Source: JBBIQS01 sp037442205 (GTDB taxonomy: Bacteria > Myxococcota > Myxococcia > Myxococcales > UBA5297). From it: a stretch of DNA of 64,000 nucleotides. Below the pieces are notes generated by a model. It searched no databases. It worked only from the letters and a program-made list of their open reading frames with translations, and was not told the DNA's origin. The stretch covers positions 47,300 to 111,299 of the forward strand of contig JBBIQS010000011.1 of assembly GCA_037442205.1 (NCBI GenBank), read 5' to 3'. The position numbers were made by a program, and so were the translations under genes. Below are positions 17,138-32,468 of the stretch, piece by piece. Each line of letters opens with the position of its first letter. The first letter of the stretch is position 1.

Positions 17138-19897
17138 ATGCATGGCTGCGGCGACGGGGGAGAGGGCGGCGGTGCCGCGAAAGGAGGCTGCCGAGGCAAA
17201 CCGGATGCCGATCTGCAATCGCAGGTGGCGGTCCTGGAGCTCCTGGTCGCCCATTGCAGAGATCAGCTCGCCTACCTCGATCCGGATTTCAATTTCGTCT
17301 TCGTCAACCGGGCCTACGCCGAGGCCTGTCGGAAGCCAGTTGAAGAGCTGCTGGGACGCAACCATTTCGAGCTCTTCCCGCACGCTGAGAACCAGGCGAT
17401 CTTTGAGCGGGTTCGGGACACCGGGCGGCCGGCGGTGCTGCGGGAGAAGCCCTTCGTCCTACCGGATCTGCCGGAGCGGGTTGTCACCTACTGGGACTGG
17501 ACCCTGACGCCGGAAAAGGGGCTGGCCGGACGCGTGACCGGCCTGGTCTTCTCCCTGCGCGATGTCACCGACAAGGTCCGTGCGCGGCGGGAAATCGAGG
17601 CCAGCGAGCTCGAGGTCCGGGCCTTCTTCGAGAACGCCTCGGTGGGGGCGGCGCAGCTGCGCGGCGACGGCACCTACCAGCGCGTCAACGACCGGTATTG
17701 CGAGATCACCGGCTACAGCCGGGAGGAGCTGCTGGCCGGGATGAAGCCCGGCCAGCTGACGCACCCCGACGACCAGGCGCGCGATCAGGAATTTCTTACC
17801 GGGGTCATGCAGGGGCGCCTCGGGCCGTCTGAGATCGAGAAGCGCATCATTCGCAAGGACGGGCGGGTGGCCTGGATGCAGGTGACCAGCAACGCGGTGC
17901 GTGACGCCGAGGGACGCGTCGTCCGCGGGGGCGCCCTGGTCCAGGACATTACCGAGCGCAAGCAGGCCGAGGAGAGGCTGCGCGCCAGTCAGGAGCGGCT
18001 GGCGATGGCGGTCGAGGCCTCCGGGCTGGGCCTGTGGGACTGGGACCTGGTAGCCGACAGGGTCCACCTCAGCGCCGAGTTCCAGCGGCTCACCGGGTTC
18101 AAGCAAGGCACGGTCGAGTCTGGTGGCGACTTCCTCTGCGGCATCGCCCACCCTTCCGATGCCACCGCGCTCCACGAGGCGATGACGAAGCACTTGCAGG
18201 GCGAGCTCCCGCGCTGGGTCGCGCAGTGCCGCTTGAGGAACGCCGCCGGCGACTACCTGTGGGTCCACGCCGTCGGGCAGGTGACCGCCCGGGACAACCA
18301 GGGAACCCCGCTGCGAGTCAGCGGGGTGGTCATCGACCTGACCGAGAGGAAGCAGCTGGAGGAGGAGCTGCGCGAGAGGCAGGCGCTGCTGCTCGAGGCT
18401 GGGCGATTGGTCCACCTCGGCCACTGGGATCGAGATCTGCGCACCGGCCAGGCCTATTGGTCGGACGAGATCTTCCGCATCCTCGGCTTGGCGCCGGGCA
18501 CGACGCCGCCCAGCCAGCCTGCCTTCCTCGAGATGGTGGTGCCCGAGGATCGACAGCGGATGGCCGAGCTGCTGCGCAGCACCGGAATTGACGGGATCAC
18601 GCGGCGCACCGAGTACCGGGTCGTCAACTCCCAGGGGCAGGTGCGCACGCTCCACGGGACGGTCGAGCTGCTGCGCGACTCCGAAGGCTCGCCCGCCCGG
18701 CTGCTGGGCACCGTCCAGGACATCACCGAGCGCAAGGCGGCCGAGCTCGAGCGCGAGAGGCTGGTCGAGGACCTGCGCGACTCAGACCGGCGCAAGAACG
18801 AGTTCCTGGCGATGCTGTCGCACGAGCTGCGCAACCCGCTGGCTCCCATCAAGAACAGCCTGTTCATCCTCGACCGCGCCTCGCCCGACAGCGACCAGGC
18901 GCGCCGGGCCCTGATGGTGCTCAACCGGCAGGTCAATCAGCTCTCTCGACTGGTCGACGACCTGCTGGACCTCACCCGCATCTCTTCCAACAAGGTCGTG
19001 CTGAAGCGGCAGCGGGTGGAGCTGAACGAGCTGGTCCGGCGGACGCTCGAGGACCATCGCTCGCTGTTCGAGAACAATGGAATCGACCTCGAGCTCGCGC
19101 CGGCGCCCCGGCCGGTGTTCGTCAACGCCGACTCGAACCGCCTGGCGCAGGTGGTGGGCAACCTGCTGCACAACGGCTCCAAATTCACGCCGCGAGGGGG
19201 GCGGGCCACCGTCTCGGTGGCGGCGGATGACGCGGTCGGCAAGGCTCGGATCCTGGTGGCCGATTCCGGCGTGGGGATGACCGCCGAGATGCTGGGGCGC
19301 CTGTTCCGTCCTTTCATGCAGGCGGACAACGCGCTCGATCGGAACAAGGGAGGGCTGGGGCTGGGGCTGGCCCTCGTCAAGGGGCTGGTGGAGCTGCACG
19401 GCGGAGAGGTCGGCGCCCACAGCGCCGGCCTGGGCGAGGGATCGCAGCTGGTCGTCGCACTGCCGCTCGACGTGCGGCCGGGCGAGTCGACCGAGTTCCC
19501 GCGCGGCGGGGCCCGCGGCAGCCGGCGGCGGGTGCTGATCATCGAGGACAACGCCGACGCCGCCGACACCCTGCGGCAGGTGCTGGAGCTCAGCCAGCAC
19601 GAGGTGGCGGTGGCCCACGATGGACCCGATGGCCTGGCCAGGGCGCGCGAGCTCCTTCCCGAGATCGTGCTCTGCGACCTAGGTCTGCCGGCCATGGACG
19701 GCTATGGGGTGGCGCGCGCCTTTCGCGCGGACGAGAAGCTCAAGAGCGCCTACCTGGTGGCGCTGAGCGGCTACGCGCTGCCCCAGGACGTCGAGCGCTC
19801 GCGGGAGGCGGGCTTCGATCTGCACCTGGCCAAACCCCCCAGCATCGAGCAACTGGAGGGAGTGCTCGCGAGCGTGCCCGTCCACCCGGAGGGTTGA
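17138..19897 (+). CDS. Hybrid sensor histidine kinase with four PAS domains
   Basis: This soluble 919-residue hybrid kinase has four PAS/PAC units (about 35-150, 155-278, 285-410, 415-535), each ending in the DITERK or DLTERK linker. A HisKA dimerisation helix follows with phospho-acceptor His562 (SHELRNP), then an ATPase domain (NLLHNGSKF as N box, DSGVGM, GLGLGLALVKGL), and a C-terminal receiver with Asp847 (CDLGLPAMDG) and Lys in LAKPP. There are no membrane helices, so it senses cytoplasmic signals through PAS ligands. The N box has His-Asn-Gly where Asn-Ala-Ala is usual. The start ATG has GAGGGAG upstream. Its output partner is not adjacent. Confidence 0.92.
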   Translation: MHGCGDGGEGGGAAKGGCRGKPDADLQSQVAVLELLVAHCRDQLAYLDPDFNFVFVNRAYAEACRKPVEELLGRNHFELFPHAENQAIFERVRDTGRPAVLREKPFVLPDLPERVVTYWDWTLTPEKGLAGRVTGLVFSLRDVTDKVRARREIEASELEVRAFFENASVGAAQLRGDGTYQRVNDRYCEITGYSREELLAGMKPGQLTHPDDQARDQEFLTGVMQGRLGPSEIEKRIIRKDGRVAWMQVTSNAVRDAEGRVVRGGALVQDITERKQAEERLRASQERLAMAVEASGLGLWDWDLVADRVHLSAEFQRLTGFKQGTVESGGDFLCGIAHPSDATALHEAMTKHLQGELPRWVAQCRLRNAAGDYLWVHAVGQVTARDNQGTPLRVSGVVIDLTERKQLEEELRERQALLLEAGRLVHLGHWDRDLRTGQAYWSDEIFRILGLAPGTTPPSQPAFLEMVVPEDRQRMAELLRSTGIDGITRRTEYRVVNSQGQVRTLHGTVELLRDSEGSPARLLGTVQDITERKAAELERERLVEDLRDSDRRKNEFLAMLSHELRNPLAPIKNSLFILDRASPDSDQARRALMVLNRQVNQLSRLVDDLLDLTRISSNKVVLKRQRVELNELVRRTLEDHRSLFENNGIDLELAPAPRPVFVNADSNRLAQVVGNLLHNGSKFTPRGGRATVSVAADDAVGKARILVADSGVGMTAEMLGRLFRPFMQADNALDRNKGGLGLGLALVKGLVELHGGEVGAHSAGLGEGSQLVVALPLDVRPGESTEFPRGGARGSRRRVLIIEDNADAADTLRQVLELSQHEVAVAHDGPDGLARARELLPEIVLCDLGLPAMDGYGVARAFRADEKLKSAYLVALSGYALPQDVERSREAGFDLHLAKPPSIEQLEGVLASVPVHPEG

Positions 19898-19934
19898 GGT
19901 GCCCCGGCGCCGGCTCGAGGCGGGCGCCATAGGG

Positions 19935-21746
<1,812 letters not shown>

Positions 21747-21809
21747 CGTCCGCCTCCTTGGAGCTGAGGGTGCAGTGGTGGGCCCCTGGGACCCGGGAAA
21801 AGGAATGTC

Positions 21810-25361
<3,552 letters not shown>

Positions 25362-25390
25362 CCCGCCTCCGGTCCCCGAGAAGGGAAAAT

Positions 25391-25406
25391 GACTGACCGG
25401 TCAGTC
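25391..25406. promoter_or_regulatory. TetR operator candidate 1 (perfect palindrome)
   Basis: GACTGACCGGTCAGTC is a perfect 16-bp palindrome preceded by AAAAT. It lies 30 bp upstream of the activase start and about 125 bp upstream of the TetR start. The length and symmetry suit a TetR-family dimer that represses the activase operon. Confidence 0.75.
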
Positions 25407-25477
25407 TTAGTGGCCGTTAGTGTTCACGCGCCAAGGAATCTGGCCCGAGAACGGTTGCCCGGTTGGGGGATCGAAAA

Positions 25478-25495
25478 TGACTGAAACGTCAGGGC
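25478..25495. promoter_or_regulatory. TetR operator candidate 2 (degenerate copy)
   Basis: TGACTGAAACGTCAGGGC, again preceded by AAAA, matches the left half of the 25391 palindrome (TGACTGA) and keeps the CTGA..TCAG symmetry. It lies about 36 bp upstream of the TetR start, suiting autoregulation. Confidence 0.6.
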
Positions 25496-25530
25496 GAGAA
25501 ATGCATCGCGGGCGGTGTAGAGTGGCGCCA

Positions 25531-26178
25531 ATGGTGGACAAGGCCAAGAGGCGCGAGGTGCTGCTGAAGGCAGCCCGCGACGTGTTCGTCACCAGGGGCT
25601 ACCACGACGCCCGGGTCGACGACATCGCCGAGGCGGCCAAGGTGGCCAAGGGCACCTTCTATCTGTACTTCCACGACAAGCGCTCGGTGTTTTCCGAGCT
25701 GGTGGACGGCGCCTTCGCACGAATCGGGGCGGCGATACTCGAGGTTGACCCCGGCGCCGACATCGAAGCGCAGGTGCGCCACAACATGCGCGCGGTGATC
25801 GCGGTGCTGACCGAGGACCCAGCGCTGACTCGCATCCTCTTGTCGTACGCCGCCGGGCTCGATGCCGCCTTCGCCGAGAAGCTGCGCTCCTTCTACGAGG
25901 GCGTGCGCGCGCTGTTCGCCAAGGCTCTGGAGGAGGGCCAGGCCTTGGGAATCGTCGCCCCCGGCGACACCCGGCTCTATGCCTCGTTCACCATCGGCGC
26001 GCTCAAGGAGATCCTCTTCGAGATGGCGGTCGACGGGCAGACCCGGCCCCGCGAGGAGCTGGTCGAGGCCTTCTTCTCGATGCTGCAGTCCGGCTACCTG
26101 CGCATCCCGCGCCGTGCCGTGGCTCCGGTTCCGGCCGAGGGGCGGGCGAAGTCGAAGCCCGCTCCCAAGGTCGGCTGA
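25531..26178 (+). CDS. TetR-family transcriptional regulator
   Basis: This 215-residue repressor has an N-terminal helix-turn-helix typical of TetR (EVLLKAARDVFVTRGYHDARVDDIAEAAKVAKGTFYLYFHDK, residues 7-50) and an all-helical ligand domain of FadR/AcrR style. It ends in a basic Pro/Lys tail. It is divergent from the acyl-CoA dehydratase activase genes, and two related palindromes lie in between. The natural inference is that an acyl-CoA or related metabolite releases it to switch on that operon. The start at MVDKAKRR is conventional for the family; an in-frame ATG at 25501 is possible. It ends 6 nt from the convergent ygfK stop. Confidence 0.9.
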   Translation: MVDKAKRREVLLKAARDVFVTRGYHDARVDDIAEAAKVAKGTFYLYFHDKRSVFSELVDGAFARIGAAILEVDPGADIEAQVRHNMRAVIAVLTEDPALTRILLSYAAGLDAAFAEKLRSFYEGVRALFAKALEEGQALGIVAPGDTRLYASFTIGALKEILFEMAVDGQTRPREELVEAFFSMLQSGYLRIPRRAVAPVPAEGRAKSKPAPKVG

Positions 26179-26184
26179 GCAATC

Positions 26185-29100
26185 TCAGGGAAGCACTGGG
26201 GCCGAGGCCAGCAGAGCGATCAGCGTGGCGCAGGCGGTCAAATCGATCTGCGTTCCCTCAGTGATCGCCGCCGACGGCTCGACCTCGACCACGCGCCACG
26301 GATCGGCGGCGAGCCGGGCGCTGAGCTGAGGGCCGCGGTACTGCGCGGCGTTGCCCTGGCGCACCAGTTGGTGACGCCACCCGCCGAGCCTGGCCTCGAT
26401 CATCAATTCGGCTCCGTTGCGCTCGAGCCGCCAGGCGTCGCCCTTGGCCTCCTCGAAGCCGGCCTTGTCCAGCCAGAAGCGCGGCTTGTCGTGGTACGGC
26501 CGTCCGGAGGTGGGGCAGAAGGTGGTGCAGTTGCCGCACTCGTTGCAGAAGTCGCCGACGTTGAGGATCTGCACCGCTTGCGCCACCGCGAACGGAGAGC
26601 GCCGCAGCTCGACCAGCTTTCCCTGCCGCACCTCGAAGACCGGCAGCTCCATCGACAGCGGAGCCAGCGCGTAGGCCTGGTTGGCGCGGTTCGGGCAAAC
26701 GGTGACGCACAGCGAGCACATCTCGTCGCAGTCCAGGCAGCGGCTGGCCTCGCTGGCCGCGGTCTCGGCGCCGAAGCTCCCCAGCACCTCCTCGAACCCG
26801 CCCCGCTGCTCGACCGGCAGAGTGGGGACGGTCTTGGCCGCGCTCAGCCGCGACTTCTTCACCAGCAGCGCCTCGCCGCGCACGCCTTTGTCCAGCGCTT
26901 CTTCGGAGGGAAGCGTCGCGCCGTGGCGGCGGGCGATCTCCTCAGCCACGCGCCGGCCGTCGGCGATGGCCTTGATCACCGAGGCCGCTCCGCGCACCAG
27001 ATCTCCGCCGGCGAACAGGCCGGAGAGGCTGGTCTCACCGGTCTTCTCGTCGACGATCAGCGTGCCGTCCTTGTTGCGGTGCACCTCGAGGTTGGCGAGG
27101 AAGTCGAGCACCGGCTCCTGGCTGATGGCGGGGATGACGCTGTCGCACTCGAGGCGCACTTCCTTTCCCTCGACCGGCACCGGGCGCGCCCGGCCCGAAG
27201 CGTCGCGCTCGCCGAGCTTCATCGGCTGGCAGATCAGCGCCGAGACGCGGCCGTCCTTGGCTTCGACGCGCAGAGGGGCCAGCAGATCCTTGAGCCCGAT
27301 TCCCTCGTCGAGGCAGGCCTTCACCTCCTCCACGTCGGCGGGCATCTGGGCGCGGGTGCGCCGATAAACGATGTCGACCGTGCCGTCCTTGATCAGCCGG
27401 CGGGCAGTCCGCGAAGCATCCATCGCCGAATTGCCAGCGCCGATGACCAGTACGCGCTTGCCCAGCGCCACTTCCTTCCCCTGGCGGACCTGATCAAGGA
27501 AGTCGAGGGCATCGAAGACCCCCGGAGTCTTCTCGCCCTGGATTCCCAGCTTCTTGCCGGCGGCGGCGCCGACCGCCAGGAAGACGTAGCGGAAGTCGCG
27601 CCGCAGATCGGTCAGCTGCACGTCCTGTCCGACTCGCCGGCCGAGCAGCAGCTCGACGCCCAGTTCCTTGAGACGATCCAGATCCGAGCCGAGCGTCTTC
27701 TGAGTCAGCCGGTAGGTCGGGATGACGCCACTGACCATGCCGCCCAGGTCCTTGCGCGCTTCGATCAGCGTCACCTCGAAGCCGGCCTGCGCCAGGTAGT
27801 ACGCCGCCGACAGACCTGCCGGCCCGGCGCCGACGATCGCCACTGAGACGTCCTTGGCGGTACCGGCGAGCTCCGGGCGCGGCAAGGCGTTCTCGATCGC
27901 GAAGCGTTTGATCTCGCGGATGGCCAGCGGCGCATCATAGAAGTTGCGGACGCAGCGCTCGGTGCACGGGTGGTCGCAGACGCTGCCGGTGACTGCCGGC
28001 ATGGCGTTGGTCTTGAGGATCACGTCGCGGGCCCGGTCGGTCTGGCCGTTGGCCACCAGCCAGAGGTAGTCGGGGATGTTCTGGTGGGCGGGGCAGGCGT
28101 CCTGGCAGGGAGCGGCCACACAGTCGAAGTGGCCCAGCGGGCGCGAACCCTTCATCTCCAGCGGTCGCTCGCGGGCCTCGAAGCGCTCCTCGCCCATCAC
28201 CCGCGCCAGGTGCGCCTTGAGGTTGGCGCGCGCCGCATCGGGGGCTCCGCCGCCGCTGGTGCTGATGAAGGCGTCGATGCTGTGAGCGCTCTTGGCGACC
28301 ATCGCCCGCTCGAGATTCACCAGGTACTGCTGTAGGCGGGCGTAGCCGCCTGGCTTGAGCAGATCGGTGCAGACGGTAACCGGTCCCAACCCGTCGGCCA
28401 CCAGCTCGGCGAAGTTGAGGGCGTCGGCGCCGCCGCAGAAGCTGAGTGGAACCTGGCCGTCGAGGGCGTCGTTGACCAGATCTGCCAGCGACAGAGTGAG
28501 CGGATGGAGCGCGCGGCCGGAGAGGTACATCATCTTCTCGTTGGCCGGGAACACCGGGCGGCGATTCACAACCTCCAAGGTGTTGGAGAGCTTGACGCCG
28601 AAGGTCTGCGGCAAGCCCTTGGCGGTCGCGGCCAGGCTCTTGACCATCTTCATCGCCGCGTCGAAGGTCGGGTCGTGCTCGAAGGCGGCGTCGGGGACCT
28701 CGATGTCGAAGCCCATCTTCTGATTGAGGATCCCGCGCAGGCGCGACGGGCCGAGCAGAGTGGGATTGAGCTTGACCCAGGTGTGCACCCCGAGCTCGGT
28801 GAGCAGGTAGCGGGCGATGCGCTCGATCTCCGCCGGCGGGCAGCCGTGCATGGTGGAGAGAGTGATGGCGTTCGAAAGCTGGGCCGGGATGTCGAGGTCC
28901 TTCACCGCCGGATAGACCTTGGCCACCGCGTCGATCGCCGCGGGCAGCGCCTGGCGGGCGTCGCGCATCTGGCGGATGAAGGACTGCACCCGCTCCGACT
29001 GGATGCCCTTGAGGTCGTAGCCGACGCTCATGGCGAAGAAGGTGCCCGGCTCGCGCAGGCCCAGCTTGTGGGCCAGGGCGTGGATCAGCACCCAGGCGTT

Positions 29101-29475
29101 CAGGTACTCGGTGAACGACTGCTCGAGCTTGAGCTCCTGGGACCACTCGCAGTTGTAGGTCTCGTCGGCGGAGTCGATGCACGGGCGCGAGACGTGAATC
29201 TCGTCGAGGATCTGGACGGTCTTGAGCTCGATGAACCGGGCGCCGCACAGCCAGGAGGCGACGATGTTCTGCGCGAGCTGAGTGTGGGGTCCGGCGGCGA
29301 CGCCCAGCGGCGCGGCGATCTTTGCCCCCAGCCGCTCGATGGCCATCGAGGCCGAGGGGACTTCGAAGTTGGCCTTGGGGATTCCCAGGACGGTCGGCTG
29401 CTCGTCGAGTTGCTGGAAGAGCCAGCGGGCGAGAAGGTCGAGCGGGGCAGGGCGAAAAGGCTTTTCCATTTCCAT
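26185..29475 (-). CDS. ygfK: YgfK-like Fe-S/flavin reductase (putative selenate reductase family)
   Basis: The product is about 1096 residues from the first of two close ATGs (MEMEKPFR). The N-terminal half is a dihydroorotate-dehydrogenase-like barrel (VAAGPHTQLAQN, KLNPTLLGP). Next comes a GltD-type Fe-S entry (CQDACPAHQNIPDYL) and a dinucleotide-binding flavoprotein (GAGPAGLSAAYYL near 549, GAGNSAMDA). The C-terminal Cys motifs (CSLCVTVCPNRAN, CNECGNCTTFCPTSG) fit two 4Fe-4S clusters. In E. coli ygfK lies beside ssnA, ygfM and xdhD, a cluster linked to purine breakdown and selenium-dependent Mo hydroxylase. The matching genes here lie 3 kb away on the other strand. It likely feeds electrons in reductive purine metabolism; substrate unproven. 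Confidence 0.88.
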   Translation of the reverse strand: MEMEKPFRPAPLDLLARWLFQQLDEQPTVLGIPKANFEVPSASMAIERLGAKIAAPLGVAAGPHTQLAQNIVASWLCGARFIELKTVQILDEIHVSRPCIDSADETYNCEWSQELKLEQSFTEYLNAWVLIHALAHKLGLREPGTFFAMSVGYDLKGIQSERVQSFIRQMRDARQALPAAIDAVAKVYPAVKDLDIPAQLSNAITLSTMHGCPPAEIERIARYLLTELGVHTWVKLNPTLLGPSRLRGILNQKMGFDIEVPDAAFEHDPTFDAAMKMVKSLAATAKGLPQTFGVKLSNTLEVVNRRPVFPANEKMMYLSGRALHPLTLSLADLVNDALDGQVPLSFCGGADALNFAELVADGLGPVTVCTDLLKPGGYARLQQYLVNLERAMVAKSAHSIDAFISTSGGGAPDAARANLKAHLARVMGEERFEARERPLEMKGSRPLGHFDCVAAPCQDACPAHQNIPDYLWLVANGQTDRARDVILKTNAMPAVTGSVCDHPCTERCVRNFYDAPLAIREIKRFAIENALPRPELAGTAKDVSVAIVGAGPAGLSAAYYLAQAGFEVTLIEARKDLGGMVSGVIPTYRLTQKTLGSDLDRLKELGVELLLGRRVGQDVQLTDLRRDFRYVFLAVGAAAGKKLGIQGEKTPGVFDALDFLDQVRQGKEVALGKRVLVIGAGNSAMDASRTARRLIKDGTVDIVYRRTRAQMPADVEEVKACLDEGIGLKDLLAPLRVEAKDGRVSALICQPMKLGERDASGRARPVPVEGKEVRLECDSVIPAISQEPVLDFLANLEVHRNKDGTLIVDEKTGETSLSGLFAGGDLVRGAASVIKAIADGRRVAEEIARRHGATLPSEEALDKGVRGEALLVKKSRLSAAKTVPTLPVEQRGGFEEVLGSFGAETAASEASRCLDCDEMCSLCVTVCPNRANQAYALAPLSMELPVFEVRQGKLVELRRSPFAVAQAVQILNVGDFCNECGNCTTFCPTSGRPYHDKPRFWLDKAGFEEAKGDAWRLERNGAELMIEARLGGWRHQLVRQGNAAQYRGPQLSARLAADPWRVVEVEPSAAITEGTQIDLTACATLIALLASAPVLP

Positions 29476-29767
29476 GACGACTCTCTGCTCGGCCCACAGG
29501 AAGGCGCGAGCGTCAGGCGCTCGATAGTGTTGAGCGCAAGGGAGGGCCAGCGTAGCGGCTGCGCGCCGCATTGGAAACACCCTCCCGCGCGGCCTCTTGC
29601 GGCCGAGGAGGCTCGACCGTCCATGGGCAGGCGGGCGAGGCCGAAGCGGGCGATCTGCCGAGGCGGAAGGCGCCAGCCGTCGCGAGTCGTGTATCTTCCA
29701 GCGCGAATCGGCTGGCGGGCATCCTTCCGTCCGAGCTCAACGCCACCTTCGCCAGCCCGCGACCTTC

Positions 29768-30874
29768 ATGAATTCGTTCCTCAAGCGGCTCGAGCGCTTC
29801 CTGCGCGGACTCCTGATCGGACTGGCGCGCCTGATCCTGCGCCCCCGCCAGTTGCCGGGACCGGCGCCGCGGCTGGACCAGGTTCGCAGCATCGTGGTGG
29901 TGCGACTCGATCCCCGGGTCGGCAACGTCCTGCTCACCGTTCCGCTGTTGCGCGCGCTGCGCCAGGCGGCGCCCAACGCCCAGATCGATTGGATCATCAG
30001 CGCGCGCCACCTCGATCTGGTTCGGGACTTGAAGTGCGTCGATCGCCTGGTCTGCTTCGATCGCCGGACGCTTTGGAAGGCTGCTCGCTCGTTCCTCGCA
30101 GTGGCGTTCGGCGGGCGGAAGTACGAGGTGGCGATCGAGGCCTCGCACTACGACGCCTTTTCGATGACGTCCTCGGTGGTGGCGCGGCTGACGCGCGCTC
30201 CGGTGAGGGTCGGATTCCGGCGCGGCGAGGCCGATCTCTTCTACACGCACCTGGTGGAGCCGCCCGCCGGCGTGACTCAGGACGTGCGGGTTCGGCTGCG
30301 GCTCCTCGGCGCCTTCGGAGTCGAGTCGAGCGACGAGCAGCTGGAGACCAGCGCCGGAAAATCCGAAGCGGCCCTCGACTTCGCCCGCTCGGCGCTCTCG
30401 AGCTTCGAAGGCGGGCGGGCCTGCGTGGTGAACCCCGGCGCGCGCAAGCCAGATCGGCGCTTCCCGCCCGAGGAGTACGGGGCCGCCTGCCACCTTATTA
30501 AGGAGAAGACCGGTCTGCGCTCGCTGGTGGTCTGGGCCGGAGATGCCGAGCGCCAGCTCGCCGAGCGAGTGGTTGCCTCCTCCCAAGGCGCCGCCTCGCT
30601 GGCGCCGCCGACCGACCTCCAGCAACTCGCCGCGCTGATGCGCCAGGCCGCGCTCTGCCTGAGCAACGACACCGGGCCGATGCACCTCTCGGTGGCCTGC
30701 GGCGCTCCGACCGTGGGCGTGTTCACCGTGGCCGCCGCCGATCGCTGGGGACACCTGCTGCCCTCGTTCCGGGCAGTGGAGATCGGCGCCGGGGATTCCT
30801 CGAGCGCGGCGCGCATCGCGGATTCCGCGGCGTCGCTCCTGACAGGTGCGGCCGGGAACGTCGCGAGGAATTGA
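29768..30874 (+). CDS. Glycosyltransferase family 9 (heptosyltransferase-like)
   Basis: This 368-residue protein matches ADP-heptose:LPS heptosyltransferases. It has a basic amphipathic N-terminus (MNSFLKRLERFLRGLLIGL) and the first Rossmann strand IVVVRLDPRVGNVLLTVPLLRALR. ACVVNPGARKPDRRFPPEEY begins the second domain, and CLSNDTGPMHLSVACGAPTVGVF is the donor-binding signature. The usual heptosyltransferase role is adding heptose to the LPS core at the cytoplasmic face of the inner membrane. GDN/GDR at the first loop is replaced by DPRVGNV, a common variant. It lies between purine-metabolism genes but does not belong to them by function. Its ribosome site is weak. Confidence 0.85.
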   Translation: MNSFLKRLERFLRGLLIGLARLILRPRQLPGPAPRLDQVRSIVVVRLDPRVGNVLLTVPLLRALRQAAPNAQIDWIISARHLDLVRDLKCVDRLVCFDRRTLWKAARSFLAVAFGGRKYEVAIEASHYDAFSMTSSVVARLTRAPVRVGFRRGEADLFYTHLVEPPAGVTQDVRVRLRLLGAFGVESSDEQLETSAGKSEAALDFARSALSSFEGGRACVVNPGARKPDRRFPPEEYGAACHLIKEKTGLRSLVVWAGDAERQLAERVVASSQGAASLAPPTDLQQLAALMRQAALCLSNDTGPMHLSVACGAPTVGVFTVAAADRWGHLLPSFRAVEIGAGDSSSAARIADSAASLLTGAAGNVARN

Positions 30875-31116
30875 GCCGGCGAGGTCTCTTCCGCGCGCAC
30901 TGGAGTCGCCGAAGAGCTTTCGGCCTGCATCAGGTGCCGACCGCTGCTCCGCGCTTCTGCCGGCGCGAGCGGCTGCGGCGCGCGCCTGACCGGTGAGCCG
31001 TCGCCACCTCTCGGGCCCGGCGAGACTCGCGATTCTCCTCGAATCGATCGTCAGGATGTGGCATTTCTCAAACGGGGGATGCCGGGCCGGCGGCCTTCGC
31101 AGCGGAGAGAAACGAC

Positions 31117-32412
31117 ATGACGAAGGAGCTGGTTCGAGGGCTGGTTGCGGTCATTGGGTTGGCATTGTTCCCGGCACTGGTACGCGCCGACCCGCTTCCA
31201 GAAGCAACCTGGAACGCAGTCAAGGATCGCGAAGTCATCCTGCTCAAGCTCGGGGGGAGCCGGGCCGCGGGCAGGCTTCTGTCGGCCGACGGCGACAAGG
31301 CGGTTCTCTCCGCGCCTGATGGCACGGTGATCACTCTCGACAAGAAGGAGGTCGAGGGGATTCGGCTGGCCGAGACTCCGGCCGCGCCGGTGCCACCGCC
31401 TCCTCCCGCGCTTCAAACCGCGACGCCGATCGCGCCGCCTGCCGTTGACTCACCGCAGCCGGCGAATCCCGCGCGCGCCTTCCCGCTCCGCGAGCCGATG
31501 GCCACCAGCCCCGGCGGCCATCCACGCTACAGCTCATTCTCCGCCGGGCCGGGCGGGCTGTTCATGACGATCTTCGATTCGGGGGCGGGCCTGGTGCTGG
31601 GCGGGCTCGCCGGTCGTTGGGCCACGCCCCTGGATCAAAAGGACCGAAGCCTCGCTCCGCTGACGGCTCTGGGCGGCGCAGTGGTCTTCGGAGGCGTGGC
31701 GGCGGCCTATCAGTACCTGGTCTGGACCAACTTCCCTCGGGCCCTCAGTGCGCAGGTGTCGCTGGTGAGCGGGGCGCTGTTGGGAGCGGGCATTCTCAGC
31801 ATCCGCAATGGCGCCTGGGAAAGAACGGCCTCCGGCACGGACGGCCTGGTGATCAGCGCCGTCGCCGAGGCGTCCTTCCTGGCCTTTCTCGGTCTCACCC
31901 ACGAAGCGGAGCTGACCGGCAGCGACACTCTCTGCACCACGGTCGGCGCCATCGACGGCTTCGTCGCGGCTTTCCTGCTCGACCGATTCCTCCAGTCGAT
32001 CGGAACGCGAGGGCTCGGCAACGCCGGGCTGTACATGGCGCCGGCCATCGGCGAAGTGCTGGGGGGATTGTTTGCCCTCGGGGTGCGGCCGAACGTGGGC
32101 TCGGTGGCGATGGTCGGATTCATCCCGCTCGGTATCACCGCGGCGTTCGCCCTCTCGCTCGGCATGACCGGCGCCTCCAGCGGGCCCTATTACTGGGGCG
32201 CGACGGGCGGTCTGTGGCTGGTGAGCTCCGCGGTGTTCGCCTCCATCGCCGCCAGCAGGTCGGCCGAGGCGGCGCGGAGTTCCGTGTCCCCTTCGGCCTC
32301 CGTGGCTGCCGCCAGCTCCGATCTCGAGTGGATGCCCACCGTCACCCTGTTGCCGGACCTGACTCCAGGCCGGGGTGCCGTCCCTGGGCTGGGCCTGGCC
32401 GGGCGCTTCTAG
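31117..32412 (+). CDS. Exported multi-pass membrane protein of unknown function
   Basis: The 431-residue protein has a signal sequence ending ALVRADP. A small N-terminal beta domain (VILLKLGGSRAAGRLLSADGDKAVLSAPDGTVITL, residues 40-85) resembles an SH3-like or Sm-like barrel. A Pro/Ala-rich linker follows (90-130), then about eight Gly/Ala-rich hydrophobic segments (150-385), which look more like membrane helices than barrel strands. The architecture recurs in myxobacterial genomes in my recollection, but no function is known to me. It is followed by a hairpin at 32439-32468. The ATG at 31117 is preceded by GGAGAGAAACGAC. Confidence 0.65.
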   Translation: MTKELVRGLVAVIGLALFPALVRADPLPEATWNAVKDREVILLKLGGSRAAGRLLSADGDKAVLSAPDGTVITLDKKEVEGIRLAETPAAPVPPPPPALQTATPIAPPAVDSPQPANPARAFPLREPMATSPGGHPRYSSFSAGPGGLFMTIFDSGAGLVLGGLAGRWATPLDQKDRSLAPLTALGGAVVFGGVAAAYQYLVWTNFPRALSAQVSLVSGALLGAGILSIRNGAWERTASGTDGLVISAVAEASFLAFLGLTHEAELTGSDTLCTTVGAIDGFVAAFLLDRFLQSIGTRGLGNAGLYMAPAIGEVLGGLFALGVRPNVGSVAMVGFIPLGITAAFALSLGMTGASSGPYYWGATGGLWLVSSAVFASIAASRSAEAARSSVSPSASVAAASSDLEWMPTVTLLPDLTPGRGAVPGLGLAGRF

Positions 32413-32438
32413 TCCCGGCAGCGACCTTCGTCCCGAAT

Positions 32439-32468
32439 GCCCCTCTCCGAGAAGTGAAGGGGAGGGGC
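32439..32468. terminator. Hairpin terminator, repeat-like
   Basis: GCCCCTCTCC pairs with GGGGAGGGGC (one G-U pair) around a 10-nt loop, 26 nt after the stop at 32412. It shares the CCCCTCTCC/GGAGAGGGG core with the palindromic repeats at 45.5 kb, so it may be a reduced copy of that element. Confidence 0.5.
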